A stretch of 64,000 nt of DNA from Stichopus chloronotus. Taxonomy: Eukaryota > Echinodermata > Holothuroidea > Aspidochirotida > Stichopodidae. Below are positions 1 to 13,550 of the stretch, piece after piece. Under the pieces are notes generated by a model. It searched no databases, was not told where the DNA came from, and worked only from the letters and a program-made list of their open reading frames with translations. A program made the translations under genes and the position numbers. Each line of letters begins with the position of its first letter. The first letter of the stretch is position 1. Location: assembly GCA_021234535.1 (NCBI GenBank), contig CM037850.1, positions 2,666,001 to 2,730,000 of the forward strand. Reading direction: 5' to 3'.

Positions 1-1150
1 TTCTTGTCCTAGAGATTTCATTGTACAGGGTTGATGGTTTGCCTCTGTGATACTCTGTTGATGGTCCCTTCAGTGTGTTCAGGGATTTTTAGTACAAGAC
101 CCCATGTGGGCCCAGTTTCCCATTACTGTATGTGAAATTCTGTTTGAAATGCTGCTTCTCACATATACATCCATGGATTTATATTAAACTTAGACATAGT
201 GTTCCTTGGGTGGTAGTTCATGTGGGATGTACAAAGAGCTTTCAGTTTAAGGTCCCATGTGGACCCTATGGTCCATTGTAGGAAATTCTGCAAAGTTCTT
301 CTTCTCCTACATATTCTGTTGAACAATGTTGATGGTTTGTCATAATGATACTCTGCTAGTGGTTATCTTAGGGTGTTCATGAATTTGTAGTCTGTGGTTC
401 CATTTGAACTCTATGGTCCATTTTATGAAATTCTGCAAATTCTCTCGTACTGTTACACTGACTCTTTAAACTGTCATTAACACCTCAAATATCCCTTCCA
501 TGCATGAATGATAATTGAGTAATGGGACAGTGTTGGTTGGTAGGGGAGGGCTAACTGAAACTCTATATTGCCCTCAGGTCTTTTGACCAGTATATGTACA
601 TTCAAGGGGTAGTTTGAGTTGTTTCATGAACTTCAGTCAGTCTTCTCAAACCTGTCAATTATGTGTCAAGTTTCTAGTGACAGATCAATGTTCAACTAAG
701 AGGATCCCCATTATGAGTCACATACATATGGCCACTATTGGGTGAGTACGTTAATGATTGAAATTGGTTTTGGAAAACTTGTGACCATTCACTTATCCAC
801 GTTTGTGCTAATTCATGTACCCACAGCCAGTACAAACCATAAAGAAAAATTGATAACAATTTAGTTTTCATAATTATTGGATGTGATTAGTGATCCTGAG
901 CATTTGGTGATGACCTTCAAACTTTTCATAAATTGGCAGTAGTTTATTGACAAAGATCAAACTTCTGCACTGATAGTGCTCTAGTTTATGAAATTCAGAA
1001 AATAGTGCTTTCCTACAGATTCTCTTGTACAATGTTGATGCCTTGGTATGATGATATTCAGTTAGTGGTTCCTGTGATTTGACATACTGTAATGATACAT
1101 GAACGGTACCCTCAGGGTGTTGAGGTACTGTATGAGCTTCTGCAGCAATG
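1..1150 (+). repeat. Interspersed repeat, copy 1 (truncated by window start)
   Basis: The region aligns in the same orientation with 62130-63150. Shared phrases include CCCATGTGGGCCC, TTTGTCATAATGATACTCTG, CTTCTCAAACCTGTCAA and AAATTGGTTTTGGAAAA, in the same order. Internally it is built from a recurring module of about 150 bases ending ATGAAATTCTGCAAA. No coding potential is evident and the class is unknown. Confidence 0.85.
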
Positions 1151-4100
1151 GTGCTCTATTTTTTGGGGGGGAGGGGTCAGTTGTATCTTCTTTGTCCGCA
1201 TGTGTGGTCAATGCATGCATCTACACAACATGCTTATCAGAATTGAGCATGTATGTTGTTTAAATCATACTGTAGTATTGTACATCAGAAGCATGTTACT
1301 TCGATGACTGATACAGTGGGTACATAGGTCCTGTGATATAAACACATGGTTGCTAGACTCAACCATAACCTACTTTTCTGTGCAGTCATTCCCACTATGT
1401 AGACCTTTTATCTGTCTGTCATCTGATAAATCATGCTTGGGTTGCCAGGTGCATTATTATATCTAGATCTGTGGATGATCAACTCGACTTTGTTTGTATC
1501 TAAGTATGGACTGTGGATCGTGGATGTCGAAGAAACCTAACTGGTTCTGCCACTGCTAGATGTCTGCAAAAGCTGTATCTATTTTTAGAGAGTAAGAGGT
1601 AATCCTAGTAAGATTATTCATCGATCATGCCCAACTATTTTGGGAACTGCAGTGGAGTATAGGTATCCGTCCCTGCAGATCTTAGCAGAGTGTGGAATCT
1701 CCAGAAGAGTTTTTGAAAAGTAAGCTATAGTTGTATTAGCTTGCAAGTCACAATGCCTAGCTACATCCATGAGCGAGGACAGTGCAATTGCATGGCTCAT
1801 GAGTTGAGAGCATTGAGTCAGGTCAAATTAGTTTTCACTGTGCTGAAATAGTTGGGAATGTGCGAAGTGTACAGCGTTGCTGCCAGTATGGTACGTTAAG
1901 TGGCTACACTGTTTGAATATAATGAAGCCATATGTAACATATGTCTTTTCAATGTCACTGTTAGTTCATGTAAGTATATTGTTGTAATTTAACATTCCGA
2001 GACTGAAATTTCAGAATTTGATAAAATGCCATGGAGTTTAGAGTTGCATGATTTTGCATTGAAACATTACAAAGTCTGAGAGAACATACAGTACATCTGC
2101 TGGATAGCTCCCAAAGATCATGGGTATCATGTGTTAATTTGAAATGCTTTCCACCCATTGGTCAAGAGATTGGCAATGGACTTTATTGACCAATTAACAC
2201 TTAACAAAAGGATACAATGACTCCTCCTAGCTGTAGTTGTGCACAGTACAGAATTGTTATGTTTTGCAAATTTATACTTACATGACATGAAGTATGTGTA
2301 GTAGTAGTGAAGTGTAATTTTGTAGCGTACATGGCACTGATGTACTGTAGTTATCAGGTTGAGTGTTGCAGTGAATTAATAATCTATAGCAGTTATGCAC
2401 TCTGTGTACTGTTTATCATACACACAGTTATTATGCCACCTCTAGCTAAAGCATAACAGACAATTAAAGTTCAACCATAATAACTTCATGACTAATGATA
2501 TAATAAGAGTAATGATGATGGTGATGATGATGACGATGATGATGATGGTTATGATGGAGAAGGATATTCATAATGAAACAAGACTTATAACAAGACTTAT
2601 GCACTAACAAAGTGGTCATGGCAATTTACTGACCAAAAGGCAAAGGTAAGAAATGAAGAACTGATGCTCAGCAAAATGTTCAGCAGACTGAGACAATGAT
2701 GTGCATGTTGGATTGAACGATTTTACTCAATTTCGAATTTCGATTGTCCCAAAGTGTATGCAGGAATTGTCTCGATTGATGACTGCGTGCAGGCACAAAG
2801 CCATTAATTCTCCAGCTGCAAAGACCAAGCTTGCAAGAGCAAATGAAAACAATTGCAGCACATTTTCCAAAAACATGTGAGGATCAGGCTTGAGTGACTG
2901 ATGCAGCTGGGTTTGCCAAGATGTTTGTAAGTTTCTGCGGCCATGATCACTGATATCTGAGAGTACAGTAGAATTTAAAGAGAGGTGGAGAGGCAGGCGT
3001 TAGGCCTATGTGTGACAGCGTGACCTTTAAGATAATCACGTTTTTTCCCTTGCAAGGGCATCTCTGAATAGGTTTTAGCATTTCTATCACTGCGTAGTGA
3101 TTACGGCAGAAAAGTAAGTGCCACTGTCAAAATCGATGACGTTGAAAGCTCGCTATCAAAAGAAATAGATGTAATTTCAGAATGGCATGGGTGCGTATAT
3201 TGTGCCCTGACATGCAGAACAAGAAGGGTTTGCAAGCAGATCATGCATGCTATTAGCAGAAATTTCTTTTTGTCAGTCATGCGTAATATCAGTCACGTTT
3301 GGTTTACCTTAATTGAGAAAACTGAGAAAGTCAAAATTATCATTTATTCTTTGCTGTTGTCGTGTGTTTTTCAAATTCAAAGTTGGTAAAATGAACTAAA
3401 TATCAGTCTTTCAAAATTATTGAGCAATGTTACATCCCAAAAATTTGCTAGGCAGCCACTGTGTATATAGCTGCACATTTTCAATCATCAGTGAGCTTTG
3501 TACATGCTATGAAAAGAGTACTTACTGTTCATTGCAATGCATCTGTTTAGTCTAATTAATGTTGCAAATAAGACGTTATTTGGCATATTAATTTTTATTA
3601 TGCAATCATTATAGATTCATCGATGAAAACATCAAGTCATAACACCCACAAATTCTGGCATTAATTGTTGAAAAAAAAAAAAAAAACTGAAAGACCTTAA
3701 ACTAGCCAGAGAACATGTAGAACTTAAAATGTTTGTGTCGTAAATTTCTTGGAACATTAGTTCTTTAATGCACTTCATTTAGACGGCATAATTTTAGAAC
3801 ATGATTGATCGTCTCTTACATTGAGCTGCTGGCCAGTGTGCATTTCAGGAAAAAAAAGGTACAGCCTCAGGCTAATACCTGATCTTGAATCAGATTATAC
3901 TTCTTAAATTTTCTAATGAGGGCCATTTGATAGTCACTTAGATAGAGACCGATGATGGTATGAAGTGCGTTTGTGTGATCCGTCCAGGGATCGTCAACGT
4001 TTAACAGATTACGATGTATCAAAAAGAACATCCAATATTGGCTTTTGTATGAACTGCTTGTTTCAAGTTTGCAATACCTAACAATATGACAAAATTAAGC

Positions 4101-4402
4101 CTTAATTGTTTTACTGTACTATAATGATCGAATGACGTGCATTTATAGTCCTTTTAATGTTTCCATGCATTGATGCTCCATTGAAATGTGCCTCTTTCAT
4201 GATCCTGCTTGAAAGGCTGTCAAGATAACGATTTTGTTTGAAATGGAAGGAATATTCCTTAATTTCGCTGGCTTCTTACTGTTAGATTTAAGTTTCATGA
4301 AGTCTGTAAATTCTTGTCAGATGGATAAGCATTATGGGTGCTAAGTAGATGCACTAATTGATAAAAGTGATGATGCACAATGTGATCATGATCAAATCCT
4401 TC

Positions 4403-4407
<5 letters not shown>
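1151..4407. other. Non-coding stretch upstream of the long TCC tract
   Basis: AT-rich sequence with a short GAT/ATG trinucleotide tract at 2511-2557 and an A-run near 3670. I see no gene, exon or repeat family. The open frames are short and unrecognisable. Confidence 0.7.
2511..2557 (+). repeat. (GAT)n microsatellite, imperfect
   Basis: Run of GAT/ATG trinucleotides with a few substitutions. Confidence 0.9.
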
Positions 4408-4439
<32 letters not shown>

Positions 4440-4967
4440 CTCCTCCTCCTCCTCCTCCTCCTCCTCCTCCTCCTCCTCCTCCTCCCCTCCTCCTCCTCCT
4501 CCTCCTCCTCCTCCTCCTCCTCCTCCTCCTCCTCCTCTCCTCCTCCTCCTCCTCCTCCTCCTCCTCCTCCTCCTCCTCCTCCTCCTCCTCCTCCTCCTCC
4601 TCCTCCTCCTCCTCCTCCTCCTCCTCCTCCTCCTCCTCCTCCTCCTCCTCCTCCTCCTCCTCCTCCTCCTCCTCCTCCTCCTCCTCCTCCTCCTCCTCCT
4701 CCTCCTCCTCCTCCTCCTCCTCCTCCTCCTCCTCCTCCTCCTCCTCCTCCTCCTCCTCCTCCTCCTCCTCCTCCTCCTCCTCCTCCTCCTCCTCCTCCTC
4801 CTCCTCCTCCTCCTCCTCCTCCTCCTCCTCCTCCTCCTCCTCCTCCTCCTCCTCTCCTCCTCCTCCTCCTCCCTCCTCCTCCTCCTCCTCCTCCTCCTCC
4901 TCCTCCTCCTCCTCCTCCTCCTCCTCCTCCTCTCCTCCTCCTCCCCCACCCCCCACTCCCCACCCCT
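4408..4967 (+). repeat. Long (TC)n then (TCC)n polypyrimidine tract
   Basis: About 14 TC units are followed by roughly 500 bases of TCC with five visible interruptions (near 4482, 4536, 4852, 4870 and 4930), ending in a C-rich tail. About 310 bases (4541-4850) are uninterrupted. Long open frames of poly-Ser, poly-Leu, poly-Pro, poly-Glu, poly-Arg or poly-Gly over it, on both strands, are artefacts of the repeat. Confidence 0.98.
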
Positions 4968-7900
4968 AGTAGTTTTTAAATAAGTCAAGATCAATAGGAG
5001 ATACATGAGGCTAAATATGTCGATGTCAGCACTTCTGATTTGCATTTAATCAATTAAGTCAATTGGGCTACTACATGCATGTCTACAAATGTGCGCATTA
5101 TGCATTCGATATATTACCAATGAGCTAAATATCTTGATGTTTTCCTCCTTGAACTAAAAGCACTTTCACTTGGGTGATCATATTTCTGTTTTTTTTTGTT
5201 GTTGCTGGAATGATGACTCGTGGTTTCCGTGGGCCTTTGAAGGAAGATGGAGATTATTGGACAAATTTATGTCAAGTTGTCAACTTTCGTGACAATCCAG
5301 TGAATGTACATTCAGTATTAAAGGAGGAAGTTGTCAAAGAACATATTAGAGTTGACTATGATATGTACCTGAACTTCATATTCATAGCAGTGTATTTGTC
5401 ATGACTGGTACAAACAAAGGGATCTAATTTAACCTTCGTACAATGGATGTATGCTGGTTAAGCAACGTAGACACTTAACAATTCACTTCCCTCCTTGCTT
5501 GCAAGATGTATGCATACCCCTTCCTTTGGTGCCATATGCTCTCTTTGGTGCTTGTTACACTGTACCTGACCTGTGCACCGTATGTACATGCATGTATTTC
5601 AATGGACTGCTTCACTTGCCTCTCCACTGTAACACACCAGAATCTCCCTCCTAACATACCCTACTGTATCTGTGTGATATATGATTAAGATTGTTCTGCA
5701 AATTGGCAATAACGAGGACTGCGGCCCATATGTTGTCAGTCTGTGACTCCTGGCTTCCCAATTTACATTTTCTATATCAAAACCTTAAATTGATTACAAT
5801 GAAATAGTCGACTAGTTTGCAATTTCAACCCCTACAGTTCTCAAGCAAGGCACTGGTGATTATGTGTCCTGTACTGACGTTGATATTTTTAATCAAATTA
5901 TGTAACCAAAGTAAATTTGAAAATTTACTAATATATGCTTCATATGCCCTCTTATGGGATACACATGGATGATCCCTTGAATTAGTAATTTTGTGATTTC
6001 AAGATGATGCAGTACAGTATGTACTGCAGGCGTACTGCACATTCAGGATATTAGTTCCATGTTACATGTGTCAAGCTCGAAAAAGCAGTGCAGCACCAGA
6101 CATTTCATGTCGTGATGTCTACGTTTTCCCTTTTGTGCATTTCATGTTAACTGCAAGCGATGCTGTATGTCTGTGTAATGTACTAAAGCCATCTTCCCTT
6201 TTATGTTCAAAGCTTTTTCTGTATTGCCCATGGGGTAAGCTTAAGTGCAGAGAAGTAGAAGAACAAAGTGTCAAAGGCAAAGTGTGTACGTTCACATGAA
6301 ACGTATCGTAGTGAATTATGACGGCCCTGCAGCGGGGTATAGACACCACATGAATATGACTCAACAGCCTGGAAGATAAAAGTCAGCAGTTATAAAGAAT
6401 GCATGACTACTGTAGATCTTTGTATTTAGGATATGTGTTGAATTAAAATTAGCGAAAAAAGCTCCTGGAATATCCAGTTTGTGATCAGACAGACCTGTAG
6501 ACAGATATAAACAGACAGACATGAACAGTACACTGTACACATATTTTGCAGATTAAGCTGAAATTCACGTATTATAATAGCATTCACTGTCTGATTACAA
6601 ATGGACTCCTTGTGAGCTTCAATAAATTTGGGCAAAAGGAATGTACACTCCATCTTTTTCTCCAATTTTCCCTGCCCAGCTTAATTATTACAGTGGCAAT
6701 TATAACTTTATGCAAATGAATGCATATTGTTTGTTAATTCCGATGGCATTGACCGGTAAATTATTCAAATTGTCATTCAGAAATTTGCTATCTTACACAT
6801 AACTTGTAACTTAATGTTGACATTTTGTCCTTCTGCATTATATGAAGCAGGTTAGTGGGCTGTCAAATAAGTGAAATGAAATAAAAGACAATATACATAA
6901 AGTTCTGTAAGTTTCATGCATATACCTTGCAATTTTTTCAGGCCTGCTTTGTAAATCAGTTCCTACTGCAGCTCTGCTCAGCAGCTCTGTTGTCAGTATT
7001 GCAACATGCATGTGATTGCACTGACGTTGGCTGACTGACCTACAGTACCCTCGCTCTGTGCAATATGTGCCAGGTTACCACCCTATGCATAGCTGCATTG
7101 GAATCACCACACTGAATTCTGGGTCAGATCGCAACCCACCGTGTATACTTACAGTATAAGGTTAGGCCACCCTTACTGTTGTACAGTACTATAGGTGCTC
7201 TGGGCATGAATGGTATTAAATCAGATGAGGCTGGTTATGGTAACATTGATATAGTTGTTACAGCAAATGTAAGAATGAAAGGAAGGACTTTATTCACATA
7301 TGGCTTCACTGATTGGCCCATGAATTGTCACTGATTTTAGTTGGCCACAAGTGAAGTCCCATAAACATTAGGCACATATACACGTTGTCTCCAGTACTAT
7401 ACATACAATCTCCATACAAACAGTGTAAGAGTGGGATCAGGAATTATAGGTATTTGTTACGTCCTTAAATCTTTTAAAAAATTTCCTTCCATATGGTATA
7501 CATATGAAGCAGAAGAGCTTTTAAGTTGATTGTAATTATCTTTTGTTACGGAATCCAGTTACTAGGTGGAAACCCCCCCCCAAAAAAAATGGAATCTTGA
7601 AATAGCACCCTAAGGTGTGGTCAAGAAATAACTGCATGATAGTTCTTTCACTTCCAAATTAAGATTATGTCTTCACTGCAGTATCAAAGCAACTAAAGTC
7701 TGGGCCTACAGTAAATTCCATCTGATTGGTGAGCGATGATAGAACAATCACCTTGTAAATTCTTCACTTGCAGACAAGAAATAGTGAGAATAGATATGTC
7801 TTTCCCCTTTAAACCAGCTAGCTGCAGCATTGTATTAAAAGTCATCCATACAGTATTCACTGTGCCCACAATTTCCTCTTTATATGCTACCCTGTAGTTT

Positions 7901-8734
7901 TATGTATCATATTGCATTTAAGTTACAGTACAATTCATAATACACCAGTTGCTCTCAGCTTCCGCTTTTGCTTGTTGTACTAATCATCTATAATAATCAT
8001 ATATAAGTTATTTGCTTTCTGTATAATCTTCCATGGTGGGCTAATAATGGGATGAATTTTCTCAATATAACTTCCGGCATACATCCTTAATTAGTCGTGC
8101 TTCCATCGATAACAGCTAATGACTTAGGATCTAAAAGCCCGGTTTTGTAATATTGATAGTTGAAAATGGTCTCAGTAATTATAGCAGTTTCAGTGACAAG
8201 CTCGATGTCTATGAGCAATTTACAATGTCCTGATACAGTATTGCAGCTACCAGGAATGAAGGGCAAACAATTTTTGTAAATTGAAACTGAAATGAAAGTC
8301 ACAATTCTGAAGAGTGCAATGCCATATGTGAAGGAAGCATACTGTAGGTAGCTCAATTAGAATATCGAAAATGTAAAAAATATCTTTTGGTAAATTTCGG
8401 TGTATAAAATCCAAAAATAACAGCAAAAAGTTTTGTACTATCCTGTAATTGACAGAGAGACACTGTTAACGATCAAGTCCACCACCCCAATAAACCTGTA
8501 GAACTTAGTAATGTCTAATGTATTCTTCTTCAGCTGTACTTCGATGCAAGTGTACAACATCCTGTAGTATGCTGTCATTCCAGTCATTGGTCAGCTGACC
8601 CGGTCCTAGAAAAGAAATTCCTGATGAGCGTTAGTCTTCGTCCTAAAGTTACTTTCCCGAAATATTAAACAATCAGTAACCCCTTTGGAGTAATGCTAGA
8701 AAACTGACGAAAAAAAAAGAAGTTACCGTGTAGG
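4968..8734. other. Non-coding stretch
   Basis: 3.8 kb of AT-rich DNA. No exon of the downstream kinase, no other gene and no repeat copy was recognised. Confidence 0.7.
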
Positions 8735-9312
8735 TAAAGGTCGTGTGACATGAAAATGTCACTTTGGAGTGTCCAGTGCATTGAGCATTGAAAGTGTTGA
8801 AAGTAGCCACAAATTCCACCCAAATGCGTCCAAAATTGACAAATTTACAGCCAAGTTAGTGTCTCACACCTGTATCATGAATAAACATTTGCTAACTGTG
8901 CATATTTGTGATGTCAAGAGATGGACTCCGACTCCCATGATAAGTCTTATGTTAATCCTTTGTTTGTGTAACCTTTGTTTTAAGAACATTTGAGAATTTT
9001 ATATGCCTGGAGTGCTCTATTTGGAAGCATGCATTTTTACCTTCAAAGATATCGATATCTGTGACTTACCATGTGAAACTGACAGTACGGTAATTAAGTA
9101 ATTAAATAGGCAGAATATGTAGGGTTAACAAAAGACAAACTGACACTGTGCAACACTCCACACCATCTGTTTTGCTTCTTTTTTTTTCAAAACTTTGAAA
9201 ACTCATACCTCAAAAATGGTAATATAAACAAAATTCCAACAGATTTTCACTCAGGATTTTACTTTGCAACTTTTGCATGAAGGGTGCTCTTTTCTAGATT
9301 CATGTCACCTTT
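8735..9312 (+). mobile_element. MITE-like repeat, copy A
   Basis: The ends form an imperfect inverted repeat (TAAAGGTCGTGTGACATG at left, CATGTCACCTTTGG at right). The whole element is the reverse complement of 23793-24354 and 50115-50655, with shared interior phrases such as the CACTGTGCAACACTCCA region. It has no coding capacity, so it is non-autonomous. Confidence 0.85.
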
Positions 9313-10515
9313 GGCAACATCAAGTTTATAACATCTGTGAAATAAATCAACCAAAATATGCATTAACACAGTTGGATGAAGCATTTTATCCTATTGAATA
9401 AATTTGTATAATGTGGACACTCCTCACTGTATTCAATTTTGTTCTGTCCATGGCCCTTTAATTCTTTACTCTTCTCATTTAGTTGTACAATTAATTCTTG
9501 CCTGCATGTAGAGCATGTTCAAAGGATTGGAGGACCTACTGTAACTGATGCTGGCTTTTATGTAGATGCTGTACGAGCGTTCCTATGGAACATCCGCATG
9601 CATGCATATACCTATACTCTACTACTGTAATAGTACAGTGCTTTCAGTTGCTTTCAGACACATCACTCTGAGCTCATTTACGACTAACTTTGAAGATATA
9701 TACACACAGAGAGGCCCTCTACTGAAGTCACCCTACAACTTAATCCTCACCATTTCATGAGTTCTGCAAACCCTTCCATTCCCAGAAACCCATAATAATT
9801 ATCCTCACCTTACGTACAGTATCTTTTCTACTTGTCAACATTGCATTTCTGAGAACAACTGAGAAAAGATCGCTTATCCTGGCATTCCCTTTGGAAGCTG
9901 ACAGCATCAAAATTGCCGTGCAAACAGCTAGTGCCTCATGCAAGTTAGATGAATTACTACAATTTTGCAAACAAAAAGAAAACATATTTATTAACTCTGC
10001 CAGAAATAATTCCAAGTATCAATTCCAAAGTAGAAACTTACTGGGAATTAGAAACAAGCTTAAATTATTTGCTTCTCTGAATTATTGATGGCATGTAGTC
10101 ACTTGAAGACATTTGTGTAATTATTCTTTCGTTAAAAGAAGATATCATTATCATGTCTTACAAATGCATCGATCCATCACGTAAAGTCAGTACAGGCAAG
10201 AACTACGTCGCAGTCGTAACATCGTCATGCTGCCTAATTTATCCTGTTTAAAAATTTTATCAACTATAGGAAATGTACAGAGGCCACAAGGTTCCATATG
10301 TGTTGACGAAATACAGAGAGATATATGTTAAAAGTATTTGCTCTGAATCTCAACAAAATTGTTTCTTCTCTCTTTTTTTTTTTTTCTTCTTTTTCTTTTG
10401 AGTCACAGTGTGTCCAAAAATTGTCAGTAAATTTTATGAAACTCTGGAAAAAATCATTTAAACTTTGTCATTTTAGTGGCAAAGGTAAAATTCTGTCAAT
10501 GTCCAACAACTCATG
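9313..10515. other. Non-coding stretch
   Basis: 1.2 kb between the MITE-like copy A and the transposon-like element. No gene, exon or repeat recognised. Confidence 0.7.
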
Positions 10516-11353
10516 GGAGGGCAGGTCCAAGCTATTTGTACTGTGACATACGGGACATTTCAGAGATATAAATGTGTCTGAACGCTGTAAAAATGAATAT
10601 TCCAAAAACTTTTCTGGTTTATACTTTTGTTATTGCTGCTACTTTAAAACAGAATCATGGAGATTTAATACACTTGCTTTAATTACGTCATACACTAATT
10701 AATATGCAGTGTGACGTACGGGACCAGAGAATTTTGGGATTTTTTTACTGAAGAGCAAAATTGAAATCGCTCTGAAATTAGAAAAGCAGTGATAAAACTG
10801 TTATGATTGGTGGCTACCCTATCCTTCCTACGAATAAACTGCAAAATATTTTTTTTAAAATATGCAGCGATTCGAGTACTGTGATTACGCAAAGTCAAAA
10901 TGTCATGTGACGTACGGGACATGTGACGTACGGGACAGTTTGTCCATGTACAAATTGACTATAAAATCTCATATTTTTATTGCTGAATTTACCATAACAT
11001 GCTCATTTCTACTTGAAAATATTTTGTGGGATACCCTACAGTAATGTTAGTGGCAATTTCATGCCATGTAAATCCTTTTATGTGGGATGCAGAAAGAATG
11101 GTGACCGGATTTCGGATCATTTCACCACATAAAACATGAAATACATAAAATAATCTACTCTACACATACTGTACATCAAATAATCTCTAACATCAATTCT
11201 AGCTGCATTAGTCCAAATAAGTCATGCTGAAAATGCAGATTTAACAAATAAACAGTTTTGGTATGTATGTACTATAACACTGTACAGTACTACACTGCAT
11301 TGAAATCCCTGCTTGTGAAAAATCCATCTCATTCAAAACATTCCACAGTATTA

Positions 11354-13550
11354 TTGATTCCTTGCCGAAGGCAGAAGGAATCTATGCGATGGTGATGTCG
11401 TGTGTGTGTGTGTATGTGACACTTCTTGTAAACACGATATCTCAAGAAGGGTAACCATGACTGATGTCATACTTGGTGTGTGGGTTGGTCATATTTAGTA
11501 GATGATCCCTTTTGTTTTTGGTGGAGGTCAAAGGTCATTTGGGGTCACCAGAGGTCAAAATGTGAAAACCTTGTAAACACGATATCTCAAGAACGGTAAC
11601 TGTGACTGATGTCATACTTTGTGTGTGGGTTGTTCATATTGAGTAGATGATCCCTATTGTTTTTAGTGGAGGTCAAAGGTCATTTGAGGTCACCAGAGGT
11701 CAAAATGTGAAAACCTTGTAAACACGATATCTCAAGAACGGTAACTGTGTCTGATGTCATACGTAGTGTGTGGGTTAGTCATATTAAGTAGACAATCCCT
11801 ATTGTTTTTAGTGGCGGTCAAAGGTCATTTGAGGTCAACGGAGGTCAAACAGGAAAAACCTTGTAAACATAATATCTCCAGAAGGGTAACTGTGACTGAT
11901 GTCATACTTACTGTGTGGGTTGGTCATATGAAGTAAATGATCCCTGTTGCTTTTGGTGGAGGTCAAAGGTCATTTGAGGTCACCAGAGGTCAAAATGTGA
12001 AAACCTTGTAAACACGATACCTCAAGAACGGTAACTGTGACTGATGTCATACATGGTGTGTGAGTTGGTCATATTGAGTAGATGATCCCTATTGTTTTTA
12101 GTGGAGGTCAAAGGTCATTTGAGGTCAATGGAGGTCAAAATGTGAAAACCTTGCAAACACGATATCTCAAGAATGGTAACTGTGTCTGGTGTCATACCTG
12201 GTGTGTGGGTTAGTCATATTGAGTAGATGATCCCTATTGTTGTTGGTGGCGGTCAAAGGTCATTTGAGGTCGACAGAGGTCAAACTGGAAAAACATTGTA
12301 AACACAATATCTCCAGAAGGGTAACTGTGACTGATGTCATACTTACTGTGTGGGTTGATCATATTAAGTAGATGATCCCTATTGCTTGTGGTGAAGGTCA
12401 AAGGTCATTTGAGGTCACCAGAGGTCAAAATGTGAAAACCTTGTAAACACGATATCTCAAGAACGTTAACTGTGTCTGATATTATACCTGTTGTGTGGGT
12501 TAGACACATTGAGTAGATGATCCCTATCATTTTTGGTGGCGGTCAAAGGTCATTTGAGGTCAATGGAGGTCAAACTGGAAAAACATTGTAAACACAGTAT
12601 CTGCAGAAGAGTAACTGTGACTGATGTCATACTTACTGTGTGGGTTGGTCATATTAATTAGATGATCTCTATTGCTTTGGTGGAGGTCAAAGGTCATTTG
12701 AGGTCACCAGAGGTCAAAATGTAAAACCTTGTAAACACGATATCTCAAGAACGGTAACTGTGTCTTGATATTATACCTGGTGTGTGGGTTAGACACATTG
12801 AGTAGATGATCCCTATCATTTTTGGTGGCGGTCAAAGGTCATTTGAGGTCAATGGAGGTCAAACTGGAAAAACCTTGTAAACACAGTATCTGCAGAAGAG
12901 TAACTGTGACTGATGTCATACTTACTGTGTGGGTTGGTCATATTAAGTAGATGATCTCTATTGCTTTGGTGGAGGTCAAAGGTCATTTGAGGTCACCAGA
13001 GGTCAAAATGTGAAAACCTTGTAAACATGATATCTCAAGAACGGTAACTGCGACGGATGCCATACTTGGTGTGTTTGTTGGTCATATTGAGTAGATGATC
13101 CCTATTGTTTTTGGTGGAGATAAAGGTCACTTGAGGTCACCCTGAGTCAAACTGTAAACACATTGTAAACACAGTATCTCTAGAAGGGTAAGTGTGACTG
13201 ATGTCATACTTGGTGTGTGGGTTAGTCATATTGAGTAGATGACTCCTATTGTTTTTGTGGAGGTCAAAGGTCGCTTGAGGTCCCCCGAGGTGAAAATTTT
13301 CTAGCACATTATCTCCAGAAGAGTAATGTTGACTGATGTCATACTTGATGTGTAGGTTCCCCATACTGGGTAGGTGATCTCTATTGCTTTTAGTGGACGT
13401 CAAATGTCATTTGAGGTCACCAAAATAAAGGTTATTTGGGTTAAAGGCTTATTAATGTGGTGTTTCAAGACCAGTAACTGCAGTTGATCTCATACTTGTC
13501 ATGTGAATAATTCATGCTTGTTATAATATAACCATGTGGCAAGGAATCAC
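11354..13550 (+). mobile_element. Inserted element carrying a 145-bp tandem array
   Basis: Bounded by TGATTCCTTGCC at 11354 and GGCAAGGAATCA near 13537-13548, an inverted repeat of 12 bases. A GT microsatellite near 11399 follows the left end. The interior is a tandem array of about 13-14 units of 145 bases. A remnant of the right end is at 54121-54275, showing that this is a dispersed family. The minus-strand open frame 13137-13403 is array sequence and not a gene. Confidence 0.8.
11440..13420 (+). repeat. 145-bp tandem array with DR1-type AGGTCA repeats
   Basis: Units repeat with spacing of 144-145 bases. Each has a block of AGGTCA-like half-sites. AGGTCAAAGGTCA is exact at 11525, 11670, 11960, 12105, 12395, 12684 and 12973; CGGTCAAAGGTCA occurs at 11815, 12250, 12540 and 12829. 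Other conserved parts of the unit are CTTGTAAACACGATATCTCA, GACTGATGTCATAC and GTAGATGATCCCTATTG. Units 12 and 14 are degenerate and unit 13 has one mismatch. Confidence 0.93.

Noticed and set aside
4295..5045. Long open frames on both strands encoding poly-Gly, poly-Glu, poly-Arg, poly-Ser/Leu/Pro
   Set aside because: They are the (TCC)n tract read in different frames; flanking codons show no conserved protein.
5174..5404. 76-codon open frame with a hydrophobic start (MIIFLFFFVVAG)
   Set aside because: The hydrophobic stretch comes from a T-run; no family resemblance and no splice context linking it to the kinase.
11399..11415. GT run as an independent microsatellite feature
   Set aside because: It is part of the left end of the array-bearing element and is described there.
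13137..13403. 88-codon minus-strand open frame
   Set aside because: It lies wholly in the 145-bp tandem array and its peptide is the repeat unit translated twice.
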